Assembly: GCA_947044365.1 (NCBI GenBank)
Contig: OX345639.1
Coordinates: forward strand, 4,435,944 to 4,499,943
DNA length: 64,000 bases
From: Petrosia ficiformis
Lineage: Eukaryota; Porifera; Demospongiae; Haplosclerida; Petrosiidae
Direction: 5' to 3'
The position numbers and the translations under genes were made by a program. Positions 53,672 to 64,000 of the stretch are shown piece by piece (the first letter of the stretch is position 1; every line of letters starts with the position of its first letter). Under the pieces are notes generated by a model. The model was not told the DNA's origin. It ran no database searches and worked only from the letters and a program-made list of their open reading frames with translations.

Positions 53672-56600
53672 ATGTTTCAAAATCGAATGCTGAGTTTGGA
53701 GAATGGAGTGGTACTGGGAGCTACCATCTTGATTCTAATGATACTATTATTGACTGGAGCAGCATTACTAAGAGATGAAGACATCATGATTATGTTACAA
53801 AATGTAAGAAATTTATTCTCTTCACAACCTCTGAAACACAGGAAAACTAAAAGAAAGAAGAAACAAGTACAGATGAATAGGAAGAGAGAGAGTGTTAATA
53901 GATCAGGATTAGATGATATGCCATGGGAAGATATATTCAAAGTTAGACCTCCTCCTGTTGGAGATGCAAATGAACATAGACATAACATTGCATTAATTAG
54001 GCCATGTCAAAGGTATATAAGTGTTTGAAATGATATGAAATAGTCATCTGTCTAATGATAGTCAAGTACATGATGTCATTAGTACAATATATCCCGGCAT
54101 GCTCAAACAATACTCACAAACCTTATCTAATTTAATTTTCTAGATGTGGCATTTATAATGCGAAAAAGAATTGTCAGTAAGTATGTGTGACTTTATCTAA
54201 TTCATTTATAAACCAACCTAATCTATAGACTCAACTGTTGTGCTAACTGTTGCCATGGTAACCCAGACTCTGTGTGTAAAGTGCACGGTACTGGTTACCA
54301 AACGTCTGTTAATACAGTTGATGAGGCAATAAAATATGGATATATTGAAGTAGATATCAGTTATGCAAATTTGAAAATATGTCCACCCAAAGTATCAGAA
54401 TTAGGAGCTCATCTGGTAAATCATTCATATTCTATAGCTCACTTCATCCACACATATCCATTCATACTATTCTATTTATCAGGTATCTCTTAATTTATCA
54501 AACAATCGATTATCTTCTATACCAGATAGTATAGGGAACTTAATTGGATTACAGGAATTATTTCTACAATATAACCACCTCACAGAATTACCAGTAAGTT
54601 GGTACACATACATATAACACTAACCCATTGATCACATATCTCACCTTTCTCTCCCTCTCCCTCTCATAGTCCACTATATGTCAGTTGAGTAGACTTGTAG
54701 AACTAGATGCTAAGAACAATTTCCTGTCATCTCTTCCCTTGGATATTGGGTGTCTCTCTGAACTCAACATTCTTTGTGTCATGAATAATCTTCTTACATC
54801 ATTACCTACATCAATAGGATACCTTGTTGAAATAGAAGAATTAAGTCTACAGTCAGTAACTATTCTATCTATCTATCTATCTATCTATCCATTCATCACG
54901 TGAAAACTCTTTCAATGATGATAGTCCTTTGTGATCCACTCATCCATGAATAATTATAATTATTATTATTACATGTATAATTATGTAGTTCTAATCTCTT
55001 ACGAACTCTTCCTGATGAAATTTGTAATTTACAACAATTAAAGGTATCCAAAAGTTCTGTACGTATGTATGTATGTATATATGATATATGTATGTGTGTA
55101 TGTATGTATGTATGTTTGTATGTATGTATGTATGCAGTGTATGTGTATGTAGATGTGTGTGTGTGTGTGTGCATGTATGTATGTGTATATGTACGTATGT
55201 ACATACATATGTTCGTGTGTTATAATTATAACATATATATTATGTATAATTATGTACATATGTATGTATGTTGTAGTACATGTAACACAATGTGATTGTG
55301 TAGTTATTATATTGTGGAGAGAACAAGATTCAACACTTACCAAACATGTTTGGTAAACTGGTCAAGCTAACAGATCTGGATTTATCAAGCTGTGAACTGG
55401 TAACATTACCAGATTCATTGTGTCAATGTTATGACCTCACTAGACTATGGTTAACAAACAACAAGTGAGTGTGTCATGTGACAGTTCACTTGACAGTAAA
55501 TGAACTTACTATTGACTCATTCCATCTCAGATTGACAACATTGCCAAATCGTATTGGTCTCTTAAAAAACCTTAAAGAACTCCATGTTAGGAAAAACTGT
55601 CTGAAGTACTTTCCGATATCAATTAAAGATCTTTCATTATATACATTTTCAGGTTCTCATATTTCTTCTTTCTTGTCAGTTTACTTCAATCATATCTCTT
55701 CCTCCTCAGCTCAGCAAAATCCTACTCTCAAAGAAAAGCAACTTAATCACTTGAGTCATTCTCCTTCTCACGACTTCCCTCCACTTTTGGAAATAACAGC
55801 ACGAGAGGTATTGAAAAAAGGTATTGCATGGAGAAAAGGAGCGATTCCTCTTAGTCTTGAAGGTAATTTGAAAGTATTATGTAAGTTTAACTGAATGTGA
55901 AATAAAATTGTACCCATAGAATGTGTGGTAATATCATACCATAAGGGTTGCACAAACATTGTGTTTGAACTACAACAGTTTGCATATACATCTCATGTGT
56001 AGCACACATGATCATACTTGTACCACAGTATAAAATAATATTTGTTCCATGCTCCATAATCAGTTCACAGATGCACATATGGAGCTATCTATGGTGGTGC
56101 CAATATGATCACATAATGTAATGCATGTATAAACAAGGCCGTAGGAACCACTGCGGCCGCTGCGGTCTTGGCCGCAGCACTTTTGGTTAAGAATATTGCG
56201 CATGCGCAAATCACACACATGCTAGTATGAAAATGGCGATATCGAAGCAGCTGCTACCAGTACCCACTACCCACAATCGGCGAGAAACCACATCAACCAG
56301 TGAACTTCAAGTTTCCTAAACGCGAGTTTGGTAAACAAAAAATTGTGAGATCTTTTCAATCCCAGTGGTTTTCACGTTGGCCTTGGGTTCACTACGAAGA
56401 TCGTGATTTGGCATTTTGTCACGTATGCATAAAAGCATATTGTCAGAATGTACTTTCCTCTGCTAACCTGGAGTACACCTATATTTCTTCTGGTTACTGT
56501 AACTGGATGCCTCGGTAAAACTGCAGTGTCATGAAAATCATCTTATGATTTTACATATCCATCGAGAACTCACAGATAAACTTGATTTAATTGAGACTGC

Positions 56601-57180
56601 TAACACATTTATTTCTGGACATGAACATAGATCGAGTATTTTTGGAAAATTTCATCAGAGTGACATGTAAAACGTTTATCATATTATTATGGTTTTAAAA
56701 TCATTCAATTAGTAACTGAAATTGCTCACAATCAATGTCAGATACTTAAAATAGAAAAATTTCCTGGGGGGCGTGCCCCCAGACCCCCCTAGTTTGGGTA
56801 CCTCCCAAGAGTTAACAATCCTTCCATCTGGCCTTACCACCAGTTATTTCCTTCCTATGGCCTTGATAAAATAATATTTGTTCCATTGTCAGTTCGCAGA
56901 TGCACATATGGAGCTATCTATGGTGGTGCCAATATGATCATATAATGTAATGCATGTATAATCCGAACACCTTTTTTTTTGCACTTTAATATACAATACA
57001 TATTTTTTTCTTGTAGATCTGCTGTCTCAATATGTAACATGTTCGCATTGTGGAGGTCCAGCATTCATTTATTATTCATCAAAGGTCACCTTTCATTTAG
57101 TGGGTGTGTACTATCGACTCCCTCTTTACGAATATACATGTTCACCACACAACTTAACACACTGTGAACAGAATAGATGA
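53672..57180 (+). CDS. Leucine-rich-repeat protein with N-terminal TM-like segment (LRRC28/58-like)
   Basis: Nine exons: 53672-54012, 54144-54176, 54229-54415, 54483-54593, 54670-54851, 54989-55043, 55304-55464, 55531-55862, 57017-57180; 521 residues. An N-terminal hydrophobic stretch (VVLGATILILMILLLTGAAL) is followed by a basic linker and a Cys-rich block (CQRCGIYNAKKNCQLNCC). Then about seven LRRs follow (LNLSNNRLSSIPDSIGNL; LVELDAKNNFLSSLP; LTDLDLSSCELVTLPDSL; NLKELHVRKNCLKYFP). The C-terminus PLLEITAREVL, SLEDLLSQYVTCSHCGGPAF and the Cys/His end resemble LRRC28/58/69. The last intron (1,154 bases) hosts a hAT relic. The hydrophobic start joined to this LRR type is not one I recognise. 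Function unknown. Tail-to-tail with VPS54, 78 bases apart. Confidence 0.8.
55048..55275. repeat. (ATGT)n/(GT)n microsatellite in LRR-gene intron
   Basis: Simple repeat between exons 54989-55043 and 55304-55464, with GT and ATGT units. No coding sense. Confidence 0.9.
56134..56865 (+). mobile_element. Non-autonomous hAT-type transposon relic
   Basis: Terminal inverted repeats CAAGGCCGTAGGAACC and, at the right, CTTCCTATGGCCTTG. An open frame 56300-56518 encodes FKFPKREFGKQK, QSQWFSRWPWVHYED and CHVCIKAYC, the TTF-type zinc-finger N-terminus common in ZMYM-like hAT transposases. The catalytic part is missing. A direct repeat of about 95 bases flanks the element (56030-56133 and 56866-56961), far longer than a hAT target duplication of 8 bases. 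Confidence 0.75.
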
Positions 57181-57258
57181 TCAACATGAACCAATTGTAA
57201 TATATTATTTGTCAAATTACTGATTATACAACACTGTATTCATATTATAAACATATTA

Positions 57259-60200
57259 TCATCTATTTACACTCCAAATGTCAAATAGACTGCTACCGAA
57301 AGCAGTTATATGATCCAGTGATCCTACTGACCCCTTCATGTGAGTCAATTCTGAATTCACTATCCTGGAGAGATAAAAAATAATAGAATCACTCAACATA
57401 TCTCCCTGGCTTTACGCGTAGTGCCTCCACTTGACCACCCAGTCACATCTCACCCCTCTCACAAATCATAGTTCCTACACTCTCATCACATCCCACTCCT
57501 CTTCAATCTTATGATTTCTCAGACTTACCCGTGTTCTGTGCTTCCATTATTAGTAATATTTAGTTTATTTAAATGTGATTTGAGACATGTCTTAAAATTC
57601 TGTTCTATACCTAAAAACAAAGCCTATAGAATTGAATTGGACAAGATAACTGAAGGATGTATGAAGGATGAGATGAGATGAGATGTGAAGAGATTGAGCT
57701 GCAAGAGTTAGTAATACCTGTAGATGATCTGGAGGGACAAGGTCATCTAATGCTTCGTGGAGTTTTAACAGCTGTTTTGTGATTGTCTTGAAACATTGAG
57801 AGGGGGTTGGTGATTTTACCTCCCACTGGAAATGAAGATACAATGGTCACATACCCTACCCCCTTCTCCCACAAGCACACACTCACTTTAGCTAAAAGTT
57901 TAGTTATCAATTCGTCCATTATGGTAATGATTTTATGATTAATTTCTCTACAATGACTACCTATATCCTACAAATGATATAAAAAGATGACTAGATTACT
58001 GGAGATCTTTCCAAACCTCCTGAGCTTGATCAAATTGAAGAAGAAGAACACATTTCTTAGGAGTCAGTCTCTTTCTAAAGTGAGTTTTGATATCTGGTAT
58101 AAGCAACATGACTGCTTGTAAACACCGAAGAACAAGAGCTGTGGAAAGAAAGAAGATGTAAGTTAAGATGTAAGTGAAGATGTAAGCATATTCTCACTCA
58201 AATGTCTTGTCGTAATTGTCTTTAATCCAACAACTTCTACAGCTCCAGCTCCTAAAACTAATTGACAAGTGCGAGCATTAAAAAACTAAATAAAGTAAAT
58301 ATAATAATTATCTGCCTGGAGTAGTGGTCTGTCTGTGTGTAGTGCGATTTAAAGTTAGTTTCTACCTTTAGCATATCAACTAATTTTCCTAGTATGTCAG
58401 TGACTAACATCGGTAAATCATTAATAATCTGACAGTATTCTGTTATCATATTTAGGAGGAGGAGAAGAACACTGAAGAAAAGAAAGAGAACAGAGTGAAG
58501 TAGTGACAAAGAGAAGGAAGAGGAATGATGGAGGGAAGGGTGCTGGACAGAGTCTGCAGAGAGAAGGAGGTAAGGAGATGGGCGACTTCATGAAGTGTGT
58601 CTCACCTAACTACAGCAAACTTTTCTCCATGAATAGTCAGGAATTGTTCAGCATGAATACTACTTTGAGAGGACAGTACTGTGTGAAGAGAAATATAATT
58701 ATTTTTTAATTCTGACAAGTTCACAGGAGATTTCACTAACAAGAGCGACTAGTAACAGAAGATTCCTCTGACACTGGCTCAGGAACAATCCCCTCCTCCA
58801 AAGTGCGTGTGACTCTCTGTATTTCTGGAGGTACATCAGATTGTCTCCATCTCTCTCCATCCAAAAGGATACTAAGAGATATTATGTTAAAATAGAAATG
58901 TAGAAATAATTTTATATACCTTAATTTACTCTTTCTAGTCTCGTGGAAATGTTCTAAAAATTTCTTAGCCTTAAAAAAACAAAAATATGCGGCATAAATG
59001 GATATATTAAAGGATAGATAGATAAATAGATAGATAGATAGATAGACGAATGTTTGAATGACTACTTGTGATAAGAGTGTATATTGAAGATGTGGACACT
59101 GTCGTCCTGTGATACCAGCTGAAGTATCAATGAATCGACCAATAAGACGAACAAGACGTACAAAATCACCAGGCACTAGATCATCCAGAAGACCTGCCTG
59201 TATTATGTATATACATACATACATACATATACACACATGTACATATACATACATGCATACATACATACATACATACATACAAACATACATACATACATAC
59301 ATACATACATACATACATACATACATACATGCATACATGTACATACATACATACATACACACATACGTACAGACAAACAGACAGACCTTTGCTCTAATGT
59401 TAATTATCTTAGTACATCTAGAATGCAGTAAGCTACACACACCACACAAAAGTTCATGGCATTCAGAAACCAGAAGTTGACATTCTGATGATGTTACTGT
59501 ATTTTTTCTCATATCTAGTTTCATGTCTCTTTTTAATATCTCAGTTCCTGTCTCCTCTTCCTTTTCTTCCTCCTTCTCTTCATTTTCTTCCTTCTCCTCC
59601 ATTTTATGTTTTGCTGTCTCTTCAACAGTAGAAAGGGCCAAAGCCTCTATATGAGCATCACTCAATTCATCATCCATCAGTAACTGATCTAAACGATCCT
59701 CAGCTTCTTGATCACCAAATTCTCCAAACCCACTCTCTCCCTCTCCCTCCCCATCTCCACCTTTGCGATTAGAAACTACACTATCTGGATCATTATCAAA
59801 AGTATGAAGGTTTGGTGTTGTGGGTGTGGGTGTTAGAGGGGTGAGTACCCCTGCTACATCTCGGGATGCTTGAGTAATCACTGATAACGTTTTCTAAAAA
59901 AACAGGATGACACAACATGATGCAAGATGTCACAGCCTGAATGATATAGACAAGTAATATGCATGTACGTAGTATGACAAGCAAGATGACACATTATGAC
60001 AAGAGTAACCAATATGATGCAAGATGATGCAAGATGATGCAAGATGACACAGAGACACATCATGACACAATGATACAAGATACATAATGATGCAAGATGA
60101 TGCAGATGATGTAAGATGACACATAGAGACACATTATGACACAATGCTGCAAGATACTAGACACACACACCTGAACACATCTCATATATGAGAGGAGATT

Positions 60201-63200
60201 AGTAAATGTATAACTCAACATTCCAAACCAGGATTCAAAATTCATTGCCCTCATACGATCACCAAGACTTAGACCCACGTCATCAGAGTCTGGTTCCCCT
60301 TCCTCTCCCCCATGATCAGGAATTTGTAAATATCGTTCAACAATCTAATAACATCAATAAACAGTTTTATAATGTCATAATGTGGTACATCATGTGGTAC
60401 ATCATGTGATATATCATGTGATATGTGATACATCATGTTATTACTTGACTGACCTCTTTAACTCGCACTTTCGATGATGTGAGAAGTTTTTCTCCAAGAG
60501 CTGACAAGAAATTAAGCTTCTTACGCCTTAGCAACCCCTTAACTATAGACTCAAGCTGGATCTATCAGAATGAGAATGAGGATATAAATAAAATCAATGC
60601 ATACATCTTTCTATCTATCCATCTATCCATCCACATCCATCCATCCATCCATCTATATATTCCATATTCCTAACAGAATCACATTCTATAAATATTTATT
60701 TATTAGTTGTCGTACTTCAGTTTGCACTTCTTCAGGACTTCCTATTCTCTCTCCCTCACCAACAAATATCACTCGACTTTGAAGATCTTCCAAAGCAACG
60801 TGAATGAAATCAGCCTCCATCAGGTTTTCTATTGCCTTCTCTAACTCATGGAGTTGTGATCCTAGGTGTCTGAGAATTGGGATGAATAGAGGGATGGATG
60901 GATAGATGGATGCATGAATAGATGAATGGAAGGACAGATAGATAGATAGATTATAGATGGATAGATGAATGATGCATCAATGTTTAGAGAAGTAGATAAA
61001 TAGATAGATGAAGCAATAGATGGATGCATACACATGTATATTAAATCTACCTTAAGCATATGATTCCTCTTAACTCATTATCTAACATGGACTGAGTCCT
61101 ATAAATCAGTTCCAAAGCTCCTACAAAATCTGAAGTACCTAGTAATAACTGTATCGTATGTTGTGTTTGATGTACAGCTGCTATTTGTTGGAGTTTATGG
61201 CAAACAGAGGAGAGTCTAACACGTTTCTGTTTAAAATCACATAACTTGATTATCGGGTGCGTAAGTTGTTGGTCCAGTAGACGAACATGATGCCTTAAGT
61301 TAGAAAGAAGACAATCATGAAATCCTCTGAAGTATCTTTTAGTTTTTTTATGTTAAACTTTTCATTTTATAATATATGTACTATTAGTACAGAGATTTGG
61401 AATCTGACTAATACGATTGGGAATCTGACTATTATGATTGGGAATCTGACCACAGTGACCAGGAATCTGACTATTATGATTGGGAATGGGAATATGGCAA
61501 TTAGTATGTAGTAATGAAGACTCCAGTAATGATCTTCAAACTCCAAATAAATAATATGCAGTAGCCCCAACTATATTCATAACCCTGCAAAACGCTGACT
61601 GTATTTACATGTATAATTAAGTGTCTAAGTGTCTACAAATAGTTGTAATTAATTCATCACACTGGCTCCAAATGATTTTGTATATAAGCTGATGTTTAGG
61701 GCTAGTGAGTGTACTTTATTTTGTATGATGAAATATCAATCCAGCTAAAGTTAAGTCAAAATGTAAAGCTAAGATAATATCTATTTTAAAATATATATAC
61801 CTCAGTTCTAATACATCTTGTCTGACTTGCATTATGAGTGATTCTAGTTGTCTTTGCGAAGCCAGTGTGCTGAAGAACACATCAGAACGTAATGATATTT
61901 GATGGGCTAAATGAACCTCTACAACATCTAACTGGTGTGTGAGCTAAAGATTTTAAGACAGTGTGTGTGTGTGTATTTACAAATGGATCACGAAGAGAAA
62001 GACATGATAAAATACACATAAATGGATTTATGATGTGTGGTGTGTGAGCTAAAGAAATAAAGATATTGTGTGCATTCACAAATGGATCACAAAGAGAAAG
62101 ACACATAGATGGATTTATGATGTGAGGTGTATGAGCTAAAGAAATGAAGACTGTGTGTATTCACAAATGGATCACAAAGAGAAAGACACATAGATGGATT
62201 TATGATGTGAGGTGTGTGAGCTAAAGAAATAAAGATATTGTGTGTGTTCACAAATGGATCACAAAGAGAAAGACACATAGATGGATTTATGATGTGAGGT
62301 GTGTGAGCTAAAGAAATAAAGATATTATGTGTGTGTGTGCGTGTGTATGCATGTTCACAAAGGAATAGTGGATCACAAAGAGAGAGACATAATAAGTAGA
62401 TGGATTTGTGATGACATTTGAGAATATTTCATACTTTTTCATGTAATAGTTTGGTAGACTGGAGAGTTGCCATGTTACCTCCATCCTCCTTACCTCCTCT
62501 GGAGGAGGAGGAGACAACAGACGGGGGAAGAATATGAGGTAGAGGGATTATCTGTAGAAAAGTACGAGGATCTTCCAAAGAGAAATCATGTTGTATGAAG
62601 AGCTATAGGAAATGAATATTCATTTAATTATAAAAAATACTGAAACACCTAGGTACCTTTGGAATATTGTTTAAATCATAGAGTCTACCATCTGTGGAAT
62701 TTACTATCACTTATTACACTTATCAGTGATATCATACATATCACACTTATCACACATATATTGTACATCATGTATATATTACACATACATAACATACATA
62801 TCACACATACATTATTAGTCTTATAGAGTTAGATATTACCTTGTTTAACCTGCCTGACAGGTACAGGAGATACAGGAGACACAGGAGAAGATGGAGACAA
62901 GTTCCCTTTTTCTGTCTCCCTCACAATATTCCGATGAGATTTTCTTCCCTATAAACAAAGCCTGTGAACTTATATTGACTACACCCACAACCTATTTACC
63001 GCAGCAGTCTCTTTGAGGTATCGTAAAAAGTCTCCCAGTTCAATAGTGGGTACAGAGCTGGGTGGAAATGGTGCATAGGGGACAAAACTCTCTCCCCACG
63101 TCTTTGTGAATAAATCTGTTTCCCGATGGAGAGGGTCGTTGAGTGCAGCTGGTAGATTTTGACTAGCTGAGAACATTGTCCAATTCTCTGATTGCTTGGT

Positions 63201-63305
63201 TAGTTCTTTTATTGGAGTAATTCTAGGTCGGACAAGTGTTTTGGAAGATCTTCTTCCTCCATCTTGTTGTCCATCTTCTTGAGAGCTAATCAACCCATCA
63301 GCCAT
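57259..63305 (-). CDS. VPS54: VPS54, GARP tethering-complex subunit
   Basis: Subunit of the GARP complex that tethers endosome-derived vesicles at the trans-Golgi. Twenty-one exons: 63000-63305, 62840-62948, 62657-62691, 62435-62602, 61801-61943, 61051-61293, 60716-60869, 60454-60561, 60171-60344, 59387-59893, 59066-59197, 58920-58969, 58741-58871, 58606-58678, 58366-58471, 58198-58285, 58017-58138, 57887-57967, 57718-57825, 57529-57623, 57259-57364; 1012 residues (human 977). Marks: NLPAALNDPLHRETDLFTKT, VVEVHLAHQISLRSDVFF, VHQTQHTIQLLLGTSDFVGA, HLGSQLHELEK, QLVLGAGAVEVVGLKTITT and the C-terminal ALFLGIEQNFKTCLKSHLNK. An acidic, E/K-rich linker lies near 59530-59760. Introns hold several simple repeats; the acceptor of 61801-61943 is multiplied. 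Confidence 0.95.
59205..59375. repeat. (ATAC)n microsatellite in VPS54 intron
   Basis: Simple repeat directly upstream (plus strand) of the 59387-59893 exon's donor. Other simple repeats in VPS54 introns: 59017-59045 (GATA), 60600-60655 (ATCC), 60890-61030 (GATG), 59995-60120 (GATGCAA-like). Confidence 0.9.
61935..62405. repeat. Approx. 85-base minisatellite copying a VPS54 3' splice site
   Basis: Five copies of GGTGTGTGAGCTAAAGA (near 61937, 62039, 62126, 62210, 62297). The first is the real acceptor on the minus strand (TCTTTAG|CTCACACACC). The units also share ATGGATCACAAAGAGAAAGA and ATGGATTTATGATGTGAGG. Each intronic copy therefore has an AG acceptor plus about 10 exon bases. Confidence 0.88.
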
Positions 63306-64000
63306 CTTAACAAAGACATTTATGATAATTTATTATGTAATGTAACAACTCTAACCTCCTCATTGCTTCTTCACATTGAACATTCAAGTTAGAATAGGTA
63401 TCAGTCCTCACAGCAAACCACACCCATTATGATATTATAACCCACAATAAGTCAATAACTCTTAAATTAATGTAATAGTCTATCTTATATAGTCCAAAAG
63501 CATGATTATAAGTTTCAACCACATGTATTCATGTTGTCTCACAATCAAGTCAATGAATGACCAATCAGTCGCTAACAATTATTGAAAATTGAGATTTGAT
63601 CCAGTTGCTTGGGTCCTGTAAAGACTGTAACTTAATTAATAATTATTATGATTAGATCTAGATGTCTAGATGTTTTTTCTGCCCCTTTTTTAATCGAATA
63701 AGAAAACTACTATATATGTATGTGGGTTTTGAGCTACTCATTAATTATTAAATGTATTCATTGATGAGCCCCACCCAACTTTTGAATGTGTGTGTGGTAT
63801 TTGATTCATAAAACAAAAAGGATTTTATCTGAAGTTGCAAAGAAAGAGTTGTGTGTTTGTCATATTTTGATCTTTACAAGTGCAGAGGTCTTTCTCTTTG
63901 ATATAGGAATTGTGAGATTGACAGCTGGTAGCTCAAAATAAGAAATCATGAGGACCCATCTCCGCCCACTTTTAGGTATTTCTTTAACAAAATAAAGATG
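63306..64000. other. Upstream region of VPS54; possible first exon at the edge
   Basis: AT-rich with no clear gene. A plus-strand ATG at 63948 opens a 28-base exon-like piece (MRTHLRPLL, then a GTATTT donor at 63976), which could start a divergent gene beyond the window. This is only a guess. Confidence 0.2.

Noticed and set aside
60595..61059. Ser/Ile/His/Pro-rich short frames in VPS54 introns
   Set aside because: Simple ATCC/GATG repeats between exons that match VPS54.

Overview
The window is nuclear DNA of an early-branching animal, most probably a demosponge close to Amphimedon. It is AT-rich, introns are mostly 40-150 bases with GT-AG ends, start codons of neighbouring genes can lie 56-212 bases apart, and the gene content is animal: Delta-type Notch ligands with DSL domains, an iRhom, SUMF1, Aven, ZnT6, PPP2R3C and VPS54. 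All gene models were built by hand from splice sites, reading-frame phase and remembered family sequences. Species assignment and expression cannot be checked here.

Layout. 1-1.7 kb: a possible exon, a microsatellite, the 5' end of a coiled-coil gene and a palindromic MITE. 2.2-5.4 kb: RAD51B (+). 5.5-11.7 kb: the ciliary dynein-regulatory subunit DRC7 (-), its introns full of minisatellites and tRNA-derived SINEs. 11.8-14.9 kb: an iRhom-like rhomboid (+). 15-19.8 kb: two intronless, tail-to-tail ankyrin/patatin phospholipases. 19.9-23.8 kb: two tandem RNase T2 genes with broken copies between them. 24-29.5 kb: SDHAF1, a C6orf120-like gene, AVEN, SLC30A6, CEBPZOS and a UQCC3-like gene. 29.7-32 kb: SLC35B2 (-). 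32.2-38 kb: PPP2R3C (+), with an intronless ARF GTPase nested antisense in one intron. 38.3-44.4 kb: an unrecognised small gene, a ZFAND5/6-like gene, FKBP2, SNRPD2 and SUMF1. 44.7-53.6 kb: two Delta-like genes in tandem on the minus strand, one EGF-rich and one with DSL but no EGF repeats. 53.7-57.2 kb: a leucine-rich-repeat gene carrying a hAT relic. 57.3-63.3 kb: VPS54 (-).

There is no operon, CRISPR array or obvious novel pathway. The genes are mainly unlinked housekeeping genes packed as head-to-head pairs (DRC7/iRhom, PNPLA/RNase T2, C6orf120/AVEN, SLC30A6/CEBPZOS, SLC35B2/PPP2R3C, FKBP2/SNRPD2, Delta B/LRR), which suggests shared bidirectional promoters. Small clusters share a cell location: SDHAF1, CEBPZOS and UQCC3-like are mitochondrial; RNase T2, FKBP2, SUMF1 and SLC35B2 belong to the secretory or endolysosomal system.

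The most unusual signals are: minisatellites in three genes whose units copy a real splice junction (DRC7, SLC35B2, VPS54); an iRhom-like protein that keeps an active-type GASG serine motif but lacks the catalytic histidine; a DSL ligand without EGF repeats that also has a duplicated transmembrane exon giving two possible C-termini; and an RNase T2 paralogue with a rewritten active-site block.
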